This document shows, piece by piece, positions 15,983-24,566 of a stretch of 40,934 nucleotides of DNA (its first letter is position 1; the number at the start of each line of letters is the position of its first letter). This DNA is from an uncultured Woeseiaceae bacterium (GTDB lineage Bacteria > Pseudomonadota > Gammaproteobacteria > Steroidobacterales > Woeseiaceae), in the NCBI GenBank assembly GCA_905182415.1, contig CAJJBK010000024.1, positions 1 through 40,934 on the forward strand. Direction: 5' to 3'. The position numbers were made by a program, and so were the translations under genes. The notes under the pieces are model-generated. The model made no database searches and was not told where the DNA came from. It saw only the letters and a list, made by a program, of their open reading frames with translations.

Positions 15983-16170
15983 AAGTCTATATCAATCGGC
16001 TATGCGTGAGGTTCTGTTTTACTAAAGTTATTCTAAATTAATCATTAAAATAACCTAATTTTTAAGCCCAAGATAATTCAGCGATGAATTGTAGCATAAA
16101 GATTATTAATCTCATCTATTGTATTAACTGAATACGATGTTTATTAATAAATAATAAAATTTTGTGGTAA

Positions 16171-16380
16171 GTAACTTTAAGGCTTGAATCAAATTTAGTG
16201 TTTGCGGTTGCCAGGTATGCTGCGGATTGGGAGATACCTTGCCTGACTGTATACGATGAGTTTATTGTGGCTGAGGAGCATCAAGAAACTATGCGAGAGC
16301 TAATGTATTCCGTTTATTCTCCAAAGGAAGATGATTTTGAAGACCTCTTGGATCGCAAAGAATACATACGACCACCGTAA
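16171..16380 (+). pseudogene. Broken ORF, C-terminal remnant of a replication-type protein
   Basis: The frame is open from 16171 to the stop at 16380 with no good start; the first usable codon is GTG at 16198. The readable tail contains LTVYDEFIVAEEHQETMREL, reminiscent of the V-[HY]-D-[SE]-F-IV motif near the end of replication or polymerase-like proteins of plasmids, phages and integrative elements. Only about 60-70 residues remain, so the gene is 5'-truncated. With the tRNA-Ser on its left and the GC-richer gene on its right, it supports an old mobile element. The family assignment is tentative. Confidence 0.4.
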
Positions 16381-16441
16381 CCTTATGTTTTTGGTGGACC
16401 TAAGGTATAGTTATTATCTAGAAAAAATAAGGGGTATAGAG

Positions 16442-18121
16442 ATGGAAATAAGTCTGCGCCAATTCTCAGACCGGGTGGGCAAAATGCATTCGAAACATCT
16501 GATGCTCAGTCTGATCATCGTTACCTTAATTAGCAGTTGTAGTAAATCTCAACCATTCGATTATGATCTCCTGATACGTGGCGGCACAGTCTTTGACGGA
16601 AGCGGCAATCCTGGCGTTGTCGGCGATGTTGGGGTCCGCGGTGATCGTATCGTGGCAATTGGCGGTATTAACGGAAGAAGCGCCCGCACTATTGAGGCAA
16701 GCGGCCTGTATGTGACACCCGGCTTTATCGATATGCATAGTCACTCGGAAAGCTTTCGTCTCCTCAATGGTGGGCAAGGGCCTTCCTTCGCTTTCCAAGG
16801 CTTCACCACTGAAATCTACGGCGAGACCGTTTCGATGGGTCCTCTTGGCGGTCAACGAAGGAACGAATTACCTGACGAGTTATTGGGCAAGTGGGAATCA
16901 TTCGGGGAGTTTCTCGACTATATGGAGGAAGTAGGAATCTCGATCAACGTCGCTTCTTATGTAGGTTCTGGAGGAATTAGGGCCAACGTCATGGGCTACG
17001 ATGATCGCCCACCGACCGACGATGAACTCGTGCAGATGCTAGAGATAGTGCGAAAGTCCATGCGCGAGGGTGCGTTGGGCGTTTCCGCCGGCATGAGCTA
17101 CGTGCCGAACATCTATATGACTAGCGATGAACTAACTTCAATCGTACGAGAAGCCGCTAACATGGGGGGAATCTTTGCGAATCATGCTCGTACCATGAAC
17201 GGTACGGATCCTGACGCGATCTACGAGGCCATTGCCATCGGCGAGCAGGCAGGTGCCGCAATACACTTTTTTCATCTCAATTCGACATCATCAACAGAAG
17301 CCGACACATTCCTCGCGATAATCGATGAGGCACGAGAGCGTGGCTTAAAAGTCACCGGCGACAGCTATACCTATACCTGGGGCATCACTGGGCTGAGGGC
17401 ATACATTCCAGCCTGGGCACAAGCGGGAGGCGTGGAAGCGATGCTCGAGCGCCTCCGCGATCCAGTAGTGCGCGAACGCATCGCTGCTTCATTTGTCACC
17501 GAGCCACCCTACCTTGCGAACATCGGCTGGCATCGCGTTCGCTTGGGCGTCGATAACCCCGATGTCAATGGCAAGCTGGTATCCGAAGTTGCAAGCCTCA
17601 CTGAGCGATCACCGGAAGAAGTTTTCATGGACGTGGTGCTTGACCAGGAGGGTCGGGGCATCGTTATCGACTGGAACAATGAGGAGGACACATTAAAGAA
17701 AGTCCTGGTTCAGCCCTATGTCGCCGGAGGGACCGATGGCAGTGCCCTCGATCTCGATTCCGAGAATTTGCCGCCGCTGGTGCATCCGCGTCACATTGGA
17801 ACGATCCCGCGGTTGCTGGGCACCTATGTTCGAGAACAGGGACTGTTGACTTGGGAGGAGGCAATTCGCAAGTTGACGACACTGCCCGCTGGTATTCTCG
17901 GACTCAAGGACCGTGGAGCATTGGTGGAGGGATACTTAGCTGACATCGTCATCTTTGATCCGGATTCAATCCAGGACATGGCTACATTTGAAGATCCATT
18001 CCACTACCCAACCGGGATGCGCTACGTAATTGTGAACGGCACCGCCGTAGTCGATGAAGGTGAGTACACGCGTGCGTTGCCAGGTCGTGCATTACGCGGA
18101 CCAGCGTATGTCATACAATAA
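16442..18121 (+). CDS. D-aminoacylase/N-acyl-D-amino-acid deacylase-like lipoprotein
   Basis: An amidohydrolase-superfamily protein of 559 residues. A lipoprotein signal is visible (MLSLIIVTLISSC-SKS), so it is probably membrane-anchored outside the cytoplasm. Superfamily features are GGTVFDGSGNPGVVGDVGVRGDRI, the metal motif DMHSHSE, HFFHLNS, and a late GGTDGSALD aspartate with PPLVHPRHIGT, as in D-aminoacylases. The usual GNCG motif with the metal-bridging Cys is replaced by YGETVSMG, so metal binding may differ. I chose ATG 16442 (AAGGGG seven bases upstream); ATG 16484 gives a more standard 19-residue lipoprotein signal. The gene is strikingly richer in G+C and codons ending in C or G than all its neighbours, indicating horizontal transfer. 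Confidence 0.85.
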   Translation: MEISLRQFSDRVGKMHSKHLMLSLIIVTLISSCSKSQPFDYDLLIRGGTVFDGSGNPGVVGDVGVRGDRIVAIGGINGRSARTIEASGLYVTPGFIDMHSHSESFRLLNGGQGPSFAFQGFTTEIYGETVSMGPLGGQRRNELPDELLGKWESFGEFLDYMEEVGISINVASYVGSGGIRANVMGYDDRPPTDDELVQMLEIVRKSMREGALGVSAGMSYVPNIYMTSDELTSIVREAANMGGIFANHARTMNGTDPDAIYEAIAIGEQAGAAIHFFHLNSTSSTEADTFLAIIDEARERGLKVTGDSYTYTWGITGLRAYIPAWAQAGGVEAMLERLRDPVVRERIAASFVTEPPYLANIGWHRVRLGVDNPDVNGKLVSEVASLTERSPEEVFMDVVLDQEGRGIVIDWNNEEDTLKKVLVQPYVAGGTDGSALDLDSENLPPLVHPRHIGTIPRLLGTYVREQGLLTWEEAIRKLTTLPAGILGLKDRGALVEGYLADIVIFDPDSIQDMATFEDPFHYPTGMRYVIVNGTAVVDEGEYTRALPGRALRGPAYVIQ

Positions 18122-18238
18122 AATTGACTACGATAGTTTAAGGGGCTCGGGCGCAAACTCGGATAAACCATTAAAAAAAGTGTTTTATTAAAAGGCTTAT
18201 TTGACTATGTTATTAAGATGTAAAAAATTGTTTTGTTT

Positions 18239-19135
18239 TTAACTATGTTTTTTTAATTGTAATTTTTCACGAACTTCTTTTGGTTTTAATATATTTGAGC
18301 CAAGATTATTAATTATTGATACTGCTCTGTCTACAAGTTGTGCGTTTGTGGCAAGCACTCCTTTTTTTAGGTAAATATTGTCTTCTAGACCAACTCTAAT
18401 ATTCCCACCTGCAATTAATGCTGCCGCTACATATGGCATTTGTTGTTGACCAATTGAAAATGCTGAAAATATCCATTCTTCTGGAATATTATTAACCATA
18501 GCCATTAATGTATTTAGATCATTAGGTGCGCCCCAAGGGATACCCATGCAGAGCTGCAGTAAAACAGGGTGATGAATGAGTTTTTCTGCAACCAATTGTT
18601 TTGCAAACCAGAGATGGCCCGTATCAAAGGCTTCAATTTCGATTCTTACGTCATGATCGGTCGCAATTTTTGCCATACTACGAAGCATTTCAGGTGTATT
18701 CGCCATGACATCATTAGCGAAATTCATAGTACCGCAATCTAAAGTACAAATTTCTGGACGGCACTCTATGACATGTTGCATACGTTCTGTTGCGCCCACC
18801 ATATCGGTATCTGGGGTCAGCGGAAGTGGGGATTCTGATGGTCCAAATACAACATCCCCACCCATTCCGGCAGTAAGATTTATAATTACATCAGTTCCTG
18901 AATCACGGATTCTATCAGTTAGTTCTTTATATAACGCTAGTTCTCTCGCTGGTTCACCTGTCTTTGGGTCTCTAACATGACAATGAACAATTGCAGCTCC
19001 TGCTTTCGCAGCAGTTATTGCACTTTCGGCGATTTCTTTAGGGCTTCTAGGGACCAATGAAGATTTATTATGTGATGCACCTGATCCAGTTACAGCACAG
19101 GTTATAAATACGTCTTTTGATGGATTTAGTGGCAT
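18239..19135 (-). CDS. Beta-keto acid cleavage enzyme (BKACE, DUF849)
   Basis: A 298-residue TIM-barrel enzyme of the BKACE family (prototype Kce, 3-keto-5-aminohexanoate cleavage enzyme). These condense a beta-keto acid with acetyl-CoA to give acetoacetate and a new CoA ester. Zn ligands are visible in VHCHVRDP (H51 and H53) and in VGLEDN (E251), with the start FITCAVTGSGAS typical of the family. Details such as LDCGTMNF and DTGHLWFAKQL are reminiscent of the branch acting on quaternary-amine keto acids such as dehydrocarnitine, but I cannot confirm this. It is divergent from an HpaB-type oxygenase with a 154-base shared promoter region holding a perfect inverted repeat, suggesting joint control. 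Confidence 0.9.
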   Translation of the reverse strand: MPLNPSKDVFITCAVTGSGASHNKSSLVPRSPKEIAESAITAAKAGAAIVHCHVRDPKTGEPARELALYKELTDRIRDSGTDVIINLTAGMGGDVVFGPSESPLPLTPDTDMVGATERMQHVIECRPEICTLDCGTMNFANDVMANTPEMLRSMAKIATDHDVRIEIEAFDTGHLWFAKQLVAEKLIHHPVLLQLCMGIPWGAPNDLNTLMAMVNNIPEEWIFSAFSIGQQQMPYVAAALIAGGNIRVGLEDNIYLKKGVLATNAQLVDRAVSIINNLGSNILKPKEVREKLQLKKHS

Positions 19136-19200
19136 AATTAACCTTATATTTATATTGACATAATCAGCAAGTATTCTATTTTATAATTGTATTAGTAAGC

Positions 19201-19223
19201 TATTTGTAAGAACATTACAAATA
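19201..19223. promoter_or_regulatory. Perfect inverted repeat in divergent promoter region (operator candidate)
   Basis: TATTTGTAA and TTACAAATA form a 9-base perfect inverted repeat around a 5-base spacer. It lies roughly mid-way between the BKACE start (19135, minus) and the HpaB-type start (19290, plus). A TATAAT at 19182-19187 lies just upstream on the plus strand and would place a transcript start close to the repeat, as expected for a repressor site. It resembles a dimeric regulator operator. No regulator gene is adjacent. Confidence 0.7.
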
Positions 19224-19289
19224 TCAGTAACGTAAATTCTAGCATATAGAAAGAAACACACTCAGTTAGATAATTTAGGAGATTGCATC

Positions 19290-20852
19290 TTGAGCTTTGA
19301 CGCACCTGAAAAAATATTAGAAGGTAAGAATCGTCCGTTTAATGGTAAAGAATATATTGAGTCTCTCAAAGATGATCGTGAGGTATATATATACGGTGAG
19401 CGTGTCAAAGATGTGACAACGCACCCTGCGTTTAGAAATTCAGTGCAATCTATAGCTAAATTGTACGATGCATTACATGCTGACAGTACCAAAGAAATAT
19501 TGACGTGTGAAACTGACACAGGTTCAGGGGGTTATACACACCGATTTTTTAAATATGCTCATAATAGTAAGGAGTTATTTTTGCAACGCGATGCAATGGC
19601 GGAATGGGCAAAGATGACTTACGGATGGATGGGAAGAACTCCTGATTATAAAGCTAGCTTCACTAACACACTTGGTGCAAATTCAGATTTTTATGGAAAA
19701 TTTTCAGGCAATGCTAAGGACTGGTATAAACGTTCTCAGGAAGCAGTTCCATTTATTAATCATGCATTAGTAAATCCTCCAATTGATAGAGATAAAATTG
19801 CAGATGATGTTAAGGATGTTTATATATCTATCGATAAAGAAACCGATGCTGGGATTTATGTGTCTGGTGCAAAAGTAGTAGCAACATCATCAGCGTTGAC
19901 ACATTATAATTTCCTTGGTCAAAACATGGCAGCTGAGATTAATGACGACTCAATGGCGATTATGTTTATTGCTGATATGCGAACACCGGGAATTAAACTA
20001 ATTTGTCGGCCGTCTTATGAGTTAAATGCAGCCGCAACTGGTTCACCTTTTGATTACCCATTATCCAGTCGTTTTGATGAGAATGATGCTATTTTTATTT
20101 TTGATAATGCTTTTATTCCCTGGGAAAATGTTTTTGTGCATCGTGATATAGAGATGCTCAAGGCATTTTACCCTCGCTCTGGTTTTGTTAATGGATACAC
20201 TTTTCAGAGTGCTACTAGAATGTCTGTAAAACTTGATTTTATCACAGGACTTTTAAGTAAAGCCTTGAAAGCCGCCGGAACAGAATCTTTTCGAGGCGTG
20301 CAAGTTTTGTTAGGTGAGGTTGTAGGTTGGCGCAATCTATTTTGGTCATTGACTGATGCGATGGCAGGAGCGCCAGAACCTTGGGTGGGCGATGCTGTTC
20401 TCCCAAGCGCCAAAGCAGCAGCTGCTTACCGAATTTTTTCAACTGAAGCTTACCCACAAATAAAAGCCATCATTGAGAAAATTGTTGCCTCTGGTCTTAT
20501 TTATCTGCCATCGAGTAGCCAAGATTTTAAAAACCCAGAAATTAATAAGTATTTAGAAAAATACGTTCGTGGATCCAAGGGAATGGGGCATGTTGAACGA
20601 ATAAAAATTATGAAGTTGTTATGGGATGCAATTGGAACTGAATTTGGTGGTCGCCATGAACTTTATGAAAGGAATTACGCCGGTAACCATGAGTTAATTA
20701 GGATCTCAGCTCTCATGAATGCAAAAGGAACGGGCGCTTTAACAGAAATGGAGGCGTTAGCAGAAGCTTGTATGAGTGATTACGATGAAAATGGTTGGGT
20801 TGGTGGTAGTTATCATAACGGAAGTGATATTTCGATAATAGGCAAGTTATAA
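19290..20852 (+). CDS. HpaB-family FADH2-dependent monooxygenase, oxygenase component
   Basis: A 520-residue protein of the 4-hydroxyphenylacetate 3-monooxygenase large-component family, which hydroxylates phenolic or heteroaromatic rings with FADH2 and O2. The residues corresponding to the catalytic triad of Thermus HpaB (R100, Y104, H142) appear as R116 and Y120 (RTPDY) and H158 (NHALVNPPIDR). The FAD-binding core (HYNFLGQNMA...) and the C-terminal GGRHELYERNYAGNHE segment are also present. It starts with TTG, supported by AGGAG at 19277-19281, eight bases upstream. No HpaC-type flavin reductase is encoded in the window, so reduced flavin must come from elsewhere. It is followed 28 bases later by a 2-aminomuconate-deaminase-like gene, suggesting an aminophenol or hydroxyanthranilate-type substrate. 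Confidence 0.88.
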   Translation: MSFDAPEKILEGKNRPFNGKEYIESLKDDREVYIYGERVKDVTTHPAFRNSVQSIAKLYDALHADSTKEILTCETDTGSGGYTHRFFKYAHNSKELFLQRDAMAEWAKMTYGWMGRTPDYKASFTNTLGANSDFYGKFSGNAKDWYKRSQEAVPFINHALVNPPIDRDKIADDVKDVYISIDKETDAGIYVSGAKVVATSSALTHYNFLGQNMAAEINDDSMAIMFIADMRTPGIKLICRPSYELNAAATGSPFDYPLSSRFDENDAIFIFDNAFIPWENVFVHRDIEMLKAFYPRSGFVNGYTFQSATRMSVKLDFITGLLSKALKAAGTESFRGVQVLLGEVVGWRNLFWSLTDAMAGAPEPWVGDAVLPSAKAAAAYRIFSTEAYPQIKAIIEKIVASGLIYLPSSSQDFKNPEINKYLEKYVRGSKGMGHVERIKIMKLLWDAIGTEFGGRHELYERNYAGNHELIRISALMNAKGTGALTEMEALAEACMSDYDENGWVGGSYHNGSDISIIGKL

Positions 20853-20880
20853 TTCATTTTTATATTCATTGAGAGCAGAT

Positions 20881-21300
20881 ATGACAACAACAGCAACAAC
20901 TTTAAGTGATAAAGCAAAACCTAGGGGAAGATATCCGCACATCAAGAGGGTAGGGGACTTATTATTTGTTTCTGGTGTCTCCTCTAGAAGAGTGGATGGT
21001 AGTTTTCGTGGTGCAACAGTAGATGAAATGGGGAATACAGAGCTTGATATCAGTGAGCAAACAAAAGCTGTCCTTGAAAATATTGACGATATACTGTCTT
21101 CTGAAGGTGCGAGCTTGAAGGACGTTGTAGATTTAACGAGTTTTTTGGTAAATATGAATGACTTTAAGGGCTATAATGAGGCCTATGGAAATTACTTTGA
21201 TCAGAACGGCCCAACACGAACAACGGTTGCTGTTCATCAATTACCTCATCCATTGATTTTAATTGAAATTAAGGTAATCGCGTATAAACCTTTACCTTAG
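20881..21300 (+). CDS. 2-aminomuconate deaminase-like RidA-family protein
   Basis: A 139-residue RidA/YjgF-fold enzyme. It matches my memory of 2-aminomuconate deaminases from aminophenol, nitrobenzoate and 3-hydroxyanthranilate degradation in length and sequence. It shows KPRGRYPHIKRVGDLLFVSG at the start, then SSRR, and the end GPTRTTVAVHQLPHP with pocket Arg at R113. Those enzymes hydrolyse 2-aminomuconate to 4-oxalocrotonate and ammonia. ATG 20881 with GAGAG five bases upstream is preferred over TTG 20869. It is in the same direction as, and 28 bases after, the HpaB-type oxygenase, probably one transcript. No ring-cleavage dioxygenase or semialdehyde dehydrogenase is next to it, so the rest of such a pathway would be elsewhere. 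Confidence 0.85.
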   Translation: MTTTATTLSDKAKPRGRYPHIKRVGDLLFVSGVSSRRVDGSFRGATVDEMGNTELDISEQTKAVLENIDDILSSEGASLKDVVDLTSFLVNMNDFKGYNEAYGNYFDQNGPTRTTVAVHQLPHPLILIEIKVIAYKPLP

Positions 21301-21320
21301 AAATTAATTATAATTATATG

Positions 21321-23402
21321 TTAATTAAGGTATTTTTTATACCAATCTAGATATCTATCCAGCACATCTTGCTCGTAACTAGGCGTACTGAATGAGTGAT
21401 GCTCATCCGGATAAATAATAAGTTGAGTTGGTATTGATAGGTATTTTAATGCCTGATACATTTGTTCTGAGCCAATTAATGGGACGTTATAATCTTTTTC
21501 TCCTACCAAAAATAGTGTTGGTGTAATTATTTTATTGGCATTAAAGAAGGGGGTTGAAACATTTAACCATTTTTCGGTATCTTCCCATGGGAGTCCGAGC
21601 TCTATTATATAATCTCTAATATATTGGTCATCACCAAATCCACTCAATATATTACTAATACCAGCTCCAGATGTCGCAGCTTTAAAACGATTGTCCTTTG
21701 CGATGACATAATTGGTTAGCATCGATCCATAACTCCAACCACCAATCCCAAGCTTTTCTTCGTCAATAAATCCAGTTGAGATTGCATAATCTGCAGCTGC
21801 CATAATATCTTGACCATCGATATTACCCCAATCTCCATAGATGGCTTTTTGGAAATTTTCACCTCGGCCCGAGCTACCTCTTGGGTTTACCGCTAATACA
21901 ATATAGTCATTACTAGCAAATATTTGCCATTGAAGGTAAAACTGTAAATCATATTGGGAGACTGGACCTCCATGTATTCGGATTATTAGTGGATATTTTT
22001 TATCTGGGTTGAAATCAATCGGTTTAACCATCATTCCATTGATCTCAGTTCCATCAAAGCTTTTGTAAGAGATATACTCTATCGGGTTAAAAATTCTAGT
22101 ATCCAAGAATTTATTATTATGAGTGGAAATTTGCTCTAGACCATTATCAGTGACTAAGAATATTTCTTTTGGTGCTTTAGATGTTGCTAAATTTAGTGCT
22201 ATGGTTCCATTTTTAACAACAAAATCCTTTGAATAATTCGAAATAAAGTATTCTTTGGTAGTGATTAGTTCAATTGATGGCTGCCAATAATCACATAATT
22301 GCTCAGTTGAATAACTATCGATGTCCATAGATGAGGTGTGTTTGCAAAAGTCAGAAATATTATTTGTATAACGGACAAGCTGACTATTAGTGTCATCCTC
22401 TAAAACAAAAAATAGCTCATTATTATCCTTACCCCACGCTGGAAAAGTTGTATTTCTATCTAGATTTTGAGTTATTAATTCTGTTTTTCTAGTATCGACA
22501 TCAATGATAGCTACTTGAATTATTGAATACCAAAGTAAATCGGGCTCCCCGTTTCTCATGTAAGCAATTTTAGTACCATCTGGACTCCATTGTGGTCTTG
22601 AGCCCCAATCTGGATCTGCGTCAGCGCCAATATGTGTCGTCAGTTGAGATGCGTTTGATTCTAAATCAGTAATATAGATATCCCAATTATTATGCCTATC
22701 AAAATCTCCTTTTTTTGACGTGTAAGCTATTTTAGTACCATCTGGAGACCAGGCTGGGAGCTTTTCATTGAATAAACCAGACGTTATTTGATTGATTTTT
22801 TTTGTTTTAATAGATATTACATAGATATGATGTTGTTCATTACCGAGATATTCATAGCCGTCTTTTTTGAATTGAAAGCGATCAATCACATAAGGTAAAG
22901 GCGTCCCTTCTTTTGCTTTCATTTTCGCTTTTGTACTGATAACCAATGCAATTTTCTGACTATCTGGGGACCACTGAAAATCAGTAATATTATTCTCTAT
23001 TTTCGTGAGCTGTCGCTTAACTTTGTTTTTTGTATTTAATAGCCATAATTGCTGAAAATCAGAAGTTCGTCCTTTCCCGGCAGCTAAATAAGCAATATAT
23101 TTTTCATTTGGTGAGAATCTAGGTTGCTCCAGAGAAACAGAGTCTTTTAAGACCGCTTTTAATTGTTTTTTTACAGTATCATGCAACCACAATGAAGAGC
23201 TGTAATTATCTTTGTCCTCGTTTGCGGAAGTGGTCACATAGAGTAATAATTTCGCAGATGAAGATAGATCAAGAGAATGAGTATCTTGTATTCTATATAT
23301 ATCACTTGAATTAAAGTCTAACTTTTCAATGTTATTTGCGTAATTATGATTATTGTATAGTAAAATTAAAATTATTAATGACAGCTCTGTTAATTTTTTC
23401 AT
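21321..23402 (-). CDS. S9-family (prolyl oligopeptidase/acylaminoacyl-type) exported peptidase
   Basis: A 693-residue serine peptidase. An N-terminal signal (LTELSLIILILLYNN, cleavage near residue 22) implies export. Residues about 30-420 form a WD40-like beta-propeller with repeated PDGTKIAY and WSPD segments, which filters peptide access. The alpha/beta-hydrolase domain carries the nucleophile S557 (GGWSYGSM), D637 (GEKDYNVP) and H669 (DEHHSF). Overall it resembles dipeptidyl-peptidase 5 or acylaminoacyl peptidase of marine heterotrophs, which trim oligopeptides in the periplasm. It converges on the aminomuconate deaminase gene with a 20-base gap and stands alone transcriptionally. Confidence 0.92.
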   Translation of the reverse strand: MKKLTELSLIILILLYNNHNYANNIEKLDFNSSDIYRIQDTHSLDLSSSAKLLLYVTTSANEDKDNYSSSLWLHDTVKKQLKAVLKDSVSLEQPRFSPNEKYIAYLAAGKGRTSDFQQLWLLNTKNKVKRQLTKIENNITDFQWSPDSQKIALVISTKAKMKAKEGTPLPYVIDRFQFKKDGYEYLGNEQHHIYVISIKTKKINQITSGLFNEKLPAWSPDGTKIAYTSKKGDFDRHNNWDIYITDLESNASQLTTHIGADADPDWGSRPQWSPDGTKIAYMRNGEPDLLWYSIIQVAIIDVDTRKTELITQNLDRNTTFPAWGKDNNELFFVLEDDTNSQLVRYTNNISDFCKHTSSMDIDSYSTEQLCDYWQPSIELITTKEYFISNYSKDFVVKNGTIALNLATSKAPKEIFLVTDNGLEQISTHNNKFLDTRIFNPIEYISYKSFDGTEINGMMVKPIDFNPDKKYPLIIRIHGGPVSQYDLQFYLQWQIFASNDYIVLAVNPRGSSGRGENFQKAIYGDWGNIDGQDIMAAADYAISTGFIDEEKLGIGGWSYGSMLTNYVIAKDNRFKAATSGAGISNILSGFGDDQYIRDYIIELGLPWEDTEKWLNVSTPFFNANKIITPTLFLVGEKDYNVPLIGSEQMYQALKYLSIPTQLIIYPDEHHSFSTPSYEQDVLDRYLDWYKKYLN

Positions 23403-23608
23403 ATCAATATTTATCTTGTTTTAGTGACTAAAAGGAAATGAATACTCGGGATTATCAAAGTAATTATTTTAATATTTATTCTATTATTAAAAAATAAACC
23501 CTAATCCATGTTCAACATGCTTTTAAATATACATTACGATAAAATATACGACAAAGGTTATTGCATTATATCTCTAGTGTCTTATGCCAGATTAAACTAA
23601 AATAAATA

Positions 23609-23899
23609 ATGATTAAGATAAACGGAAAAACATACAATCAGAGTCCATTTGCAAAAGTTGCGATGGCAATCATTGGTATCATTACTCTTGGTATCTTAGT
23701 TTTTCTTGGCGTGATCGCATTTTTTATTGTAGGTGGTTTTATTTTGCTTGCCTCATCAGTTATAGCCATGCGTTTTTGGTGGCTAAAAAGAAAGATTGGA
23801 ATATTCAATGAGCAAGCTCCAAGAAATAAAAACCAAAGAACTAATGAGACTGATATTCTTGAGGGCGAATATAGTGAAGTTAAAGATAAAGAATCTTAA
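23609..23899 (+). CDS. Small two-helix membrane protein
   Basis: A protein of 96 residues. Two closely spaced hydrophobic helices occupy about 17-55 (VAMAIIGIITLGILVFLGVIAFFIVGG split by a short turn), followed by a basic WLKRKIG stretch and an acidic tail (EGEYSEVKDKES). Such small proteins often precede envelope or phosphatase genes in gammaproteobacteria. The next gene, a membrane-anchored histidine phosphatase, begins 36 bases downstream, so the two may be cotranscribed. I do not recognise a characterised family. Confidence 0.6.
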   Translation: MIKINGKTYNQSPFAKVAMAIIGIITLGILVFLGVIAFFIVGGFILLASSVIAMRFWWLKRKIGIFNEQAPRNKNQRTNETDILEGEYSEVKDKES

Positions 23900-23935
23900 T
23901 AATTAGATTTATATGTTGAGGAAGAGTTATCTGTC

Positions 23936-24553
23936 ATGGTGAATAGCCAATTACAAGATTTGAAAAGAAAGAAACGTCGACAAAGACGGCTTCAGATTGC
24001 TATCTTATATGTCGCAGCTGCCATCGGATTAGCTTGGTTTTTTGAGTCACAAGCTACCACAACCATTATTTTTGTACGTCATGCCGAGAAAGATCTTACA
24101 GTCACTGAAGATCCCGGTCTCACCGAAGCTGGAGAACGCCGTGTCTTTGAATTAACAAGACAAATGCGAGATGCAGATGTTGTGGCTGGTATCGATGCGA
24201 TATATTCAACTTCCTACAAAAGAAACATGGAAACAGTAAGACCCTTGGCTGAAGTTCTTGGGCTGCCTATATTTGAATATAATAAAAATGAACACGAGCA
24301 AGTATTTGAAAGAATATTAAGCAATCATAAAGGTAAGATTATCCTAGTGGTAGGGCACAGTGACACCCTTGCAGAGTTAATGGCTGAGCTTGGTGCAAGT
24401 AAATCGGTTCCAAAAATAGCAGATACCGAATACGATAATATTTATATAGTCACAATCCCCTGGTTCGGAAAAACAAAAACAATTAGGCTACGCTACGGGA
24501 GACCTTATGACCCAGATGAGGCGATAAGATCAATCAAGCAAGGCCAAGAATAA
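23936..24553 (+). CDS. Membrane-anchored histidine phosphatase (phosphoglycerate mutase-like)
   Basis: A 205-residue protein with a very basic N-terminus, one transmembrane segment (about 21-37) and a histidine-phosphatase domain outside the cytoplasm or at the membrane. The phosphoenzyme motif VRHAEKD has R48 and H49, R96 lies in STSYKRNMET, and the second histidine H141 is in VVGHSDT. The compact domain resembles SixA-type phosphatases, which remove phosphate from proteins or small molecules. It follows the two-helix membrane protein by 36 bases. The true substrate is unknown. Confidence 0.88.
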   Translation: MVNSQLQDLKRKKRRQRRLQIAILYVAAAIGLAWFFESQATTTIIFVRHAEKDLTVTEDPGLTEAGERRVFELTRQMRDADVVAGIDAIYSTSYKRNMETVRPLAEVLGLPIFEYNKNEHEQVFERILSNHKGKIILVVGHSDTLAELMAELGASKSVPKIADTEYDNIYIVTIPWFGKTKTIRLRYGRPYDPDEAIRSIKQGQE

Positions 24554-24566
24554 CTCAAGAAATATT

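Noticed and set aside
16526-16855. 109-codon minus-strand ORF
   Set aside because: It lies antisense within the GC-rich deacylase, where long spurious frames are expected.
19290-20852. 4-hydroxybutyryl-CoA dehydratase (same superfamily as HpaB)
   Set aside because: The cysteine ligands of the [4Fe-4S] cluster in that enzyme are absent, while the HpaB Arg, Tyr and His are present.
21328-21342. Hairpin GGTAT-T5-ATACC
   Set aside because: It falls inside the S9 peptidase coding end and is too AT-rich and short to claim as a terminator.
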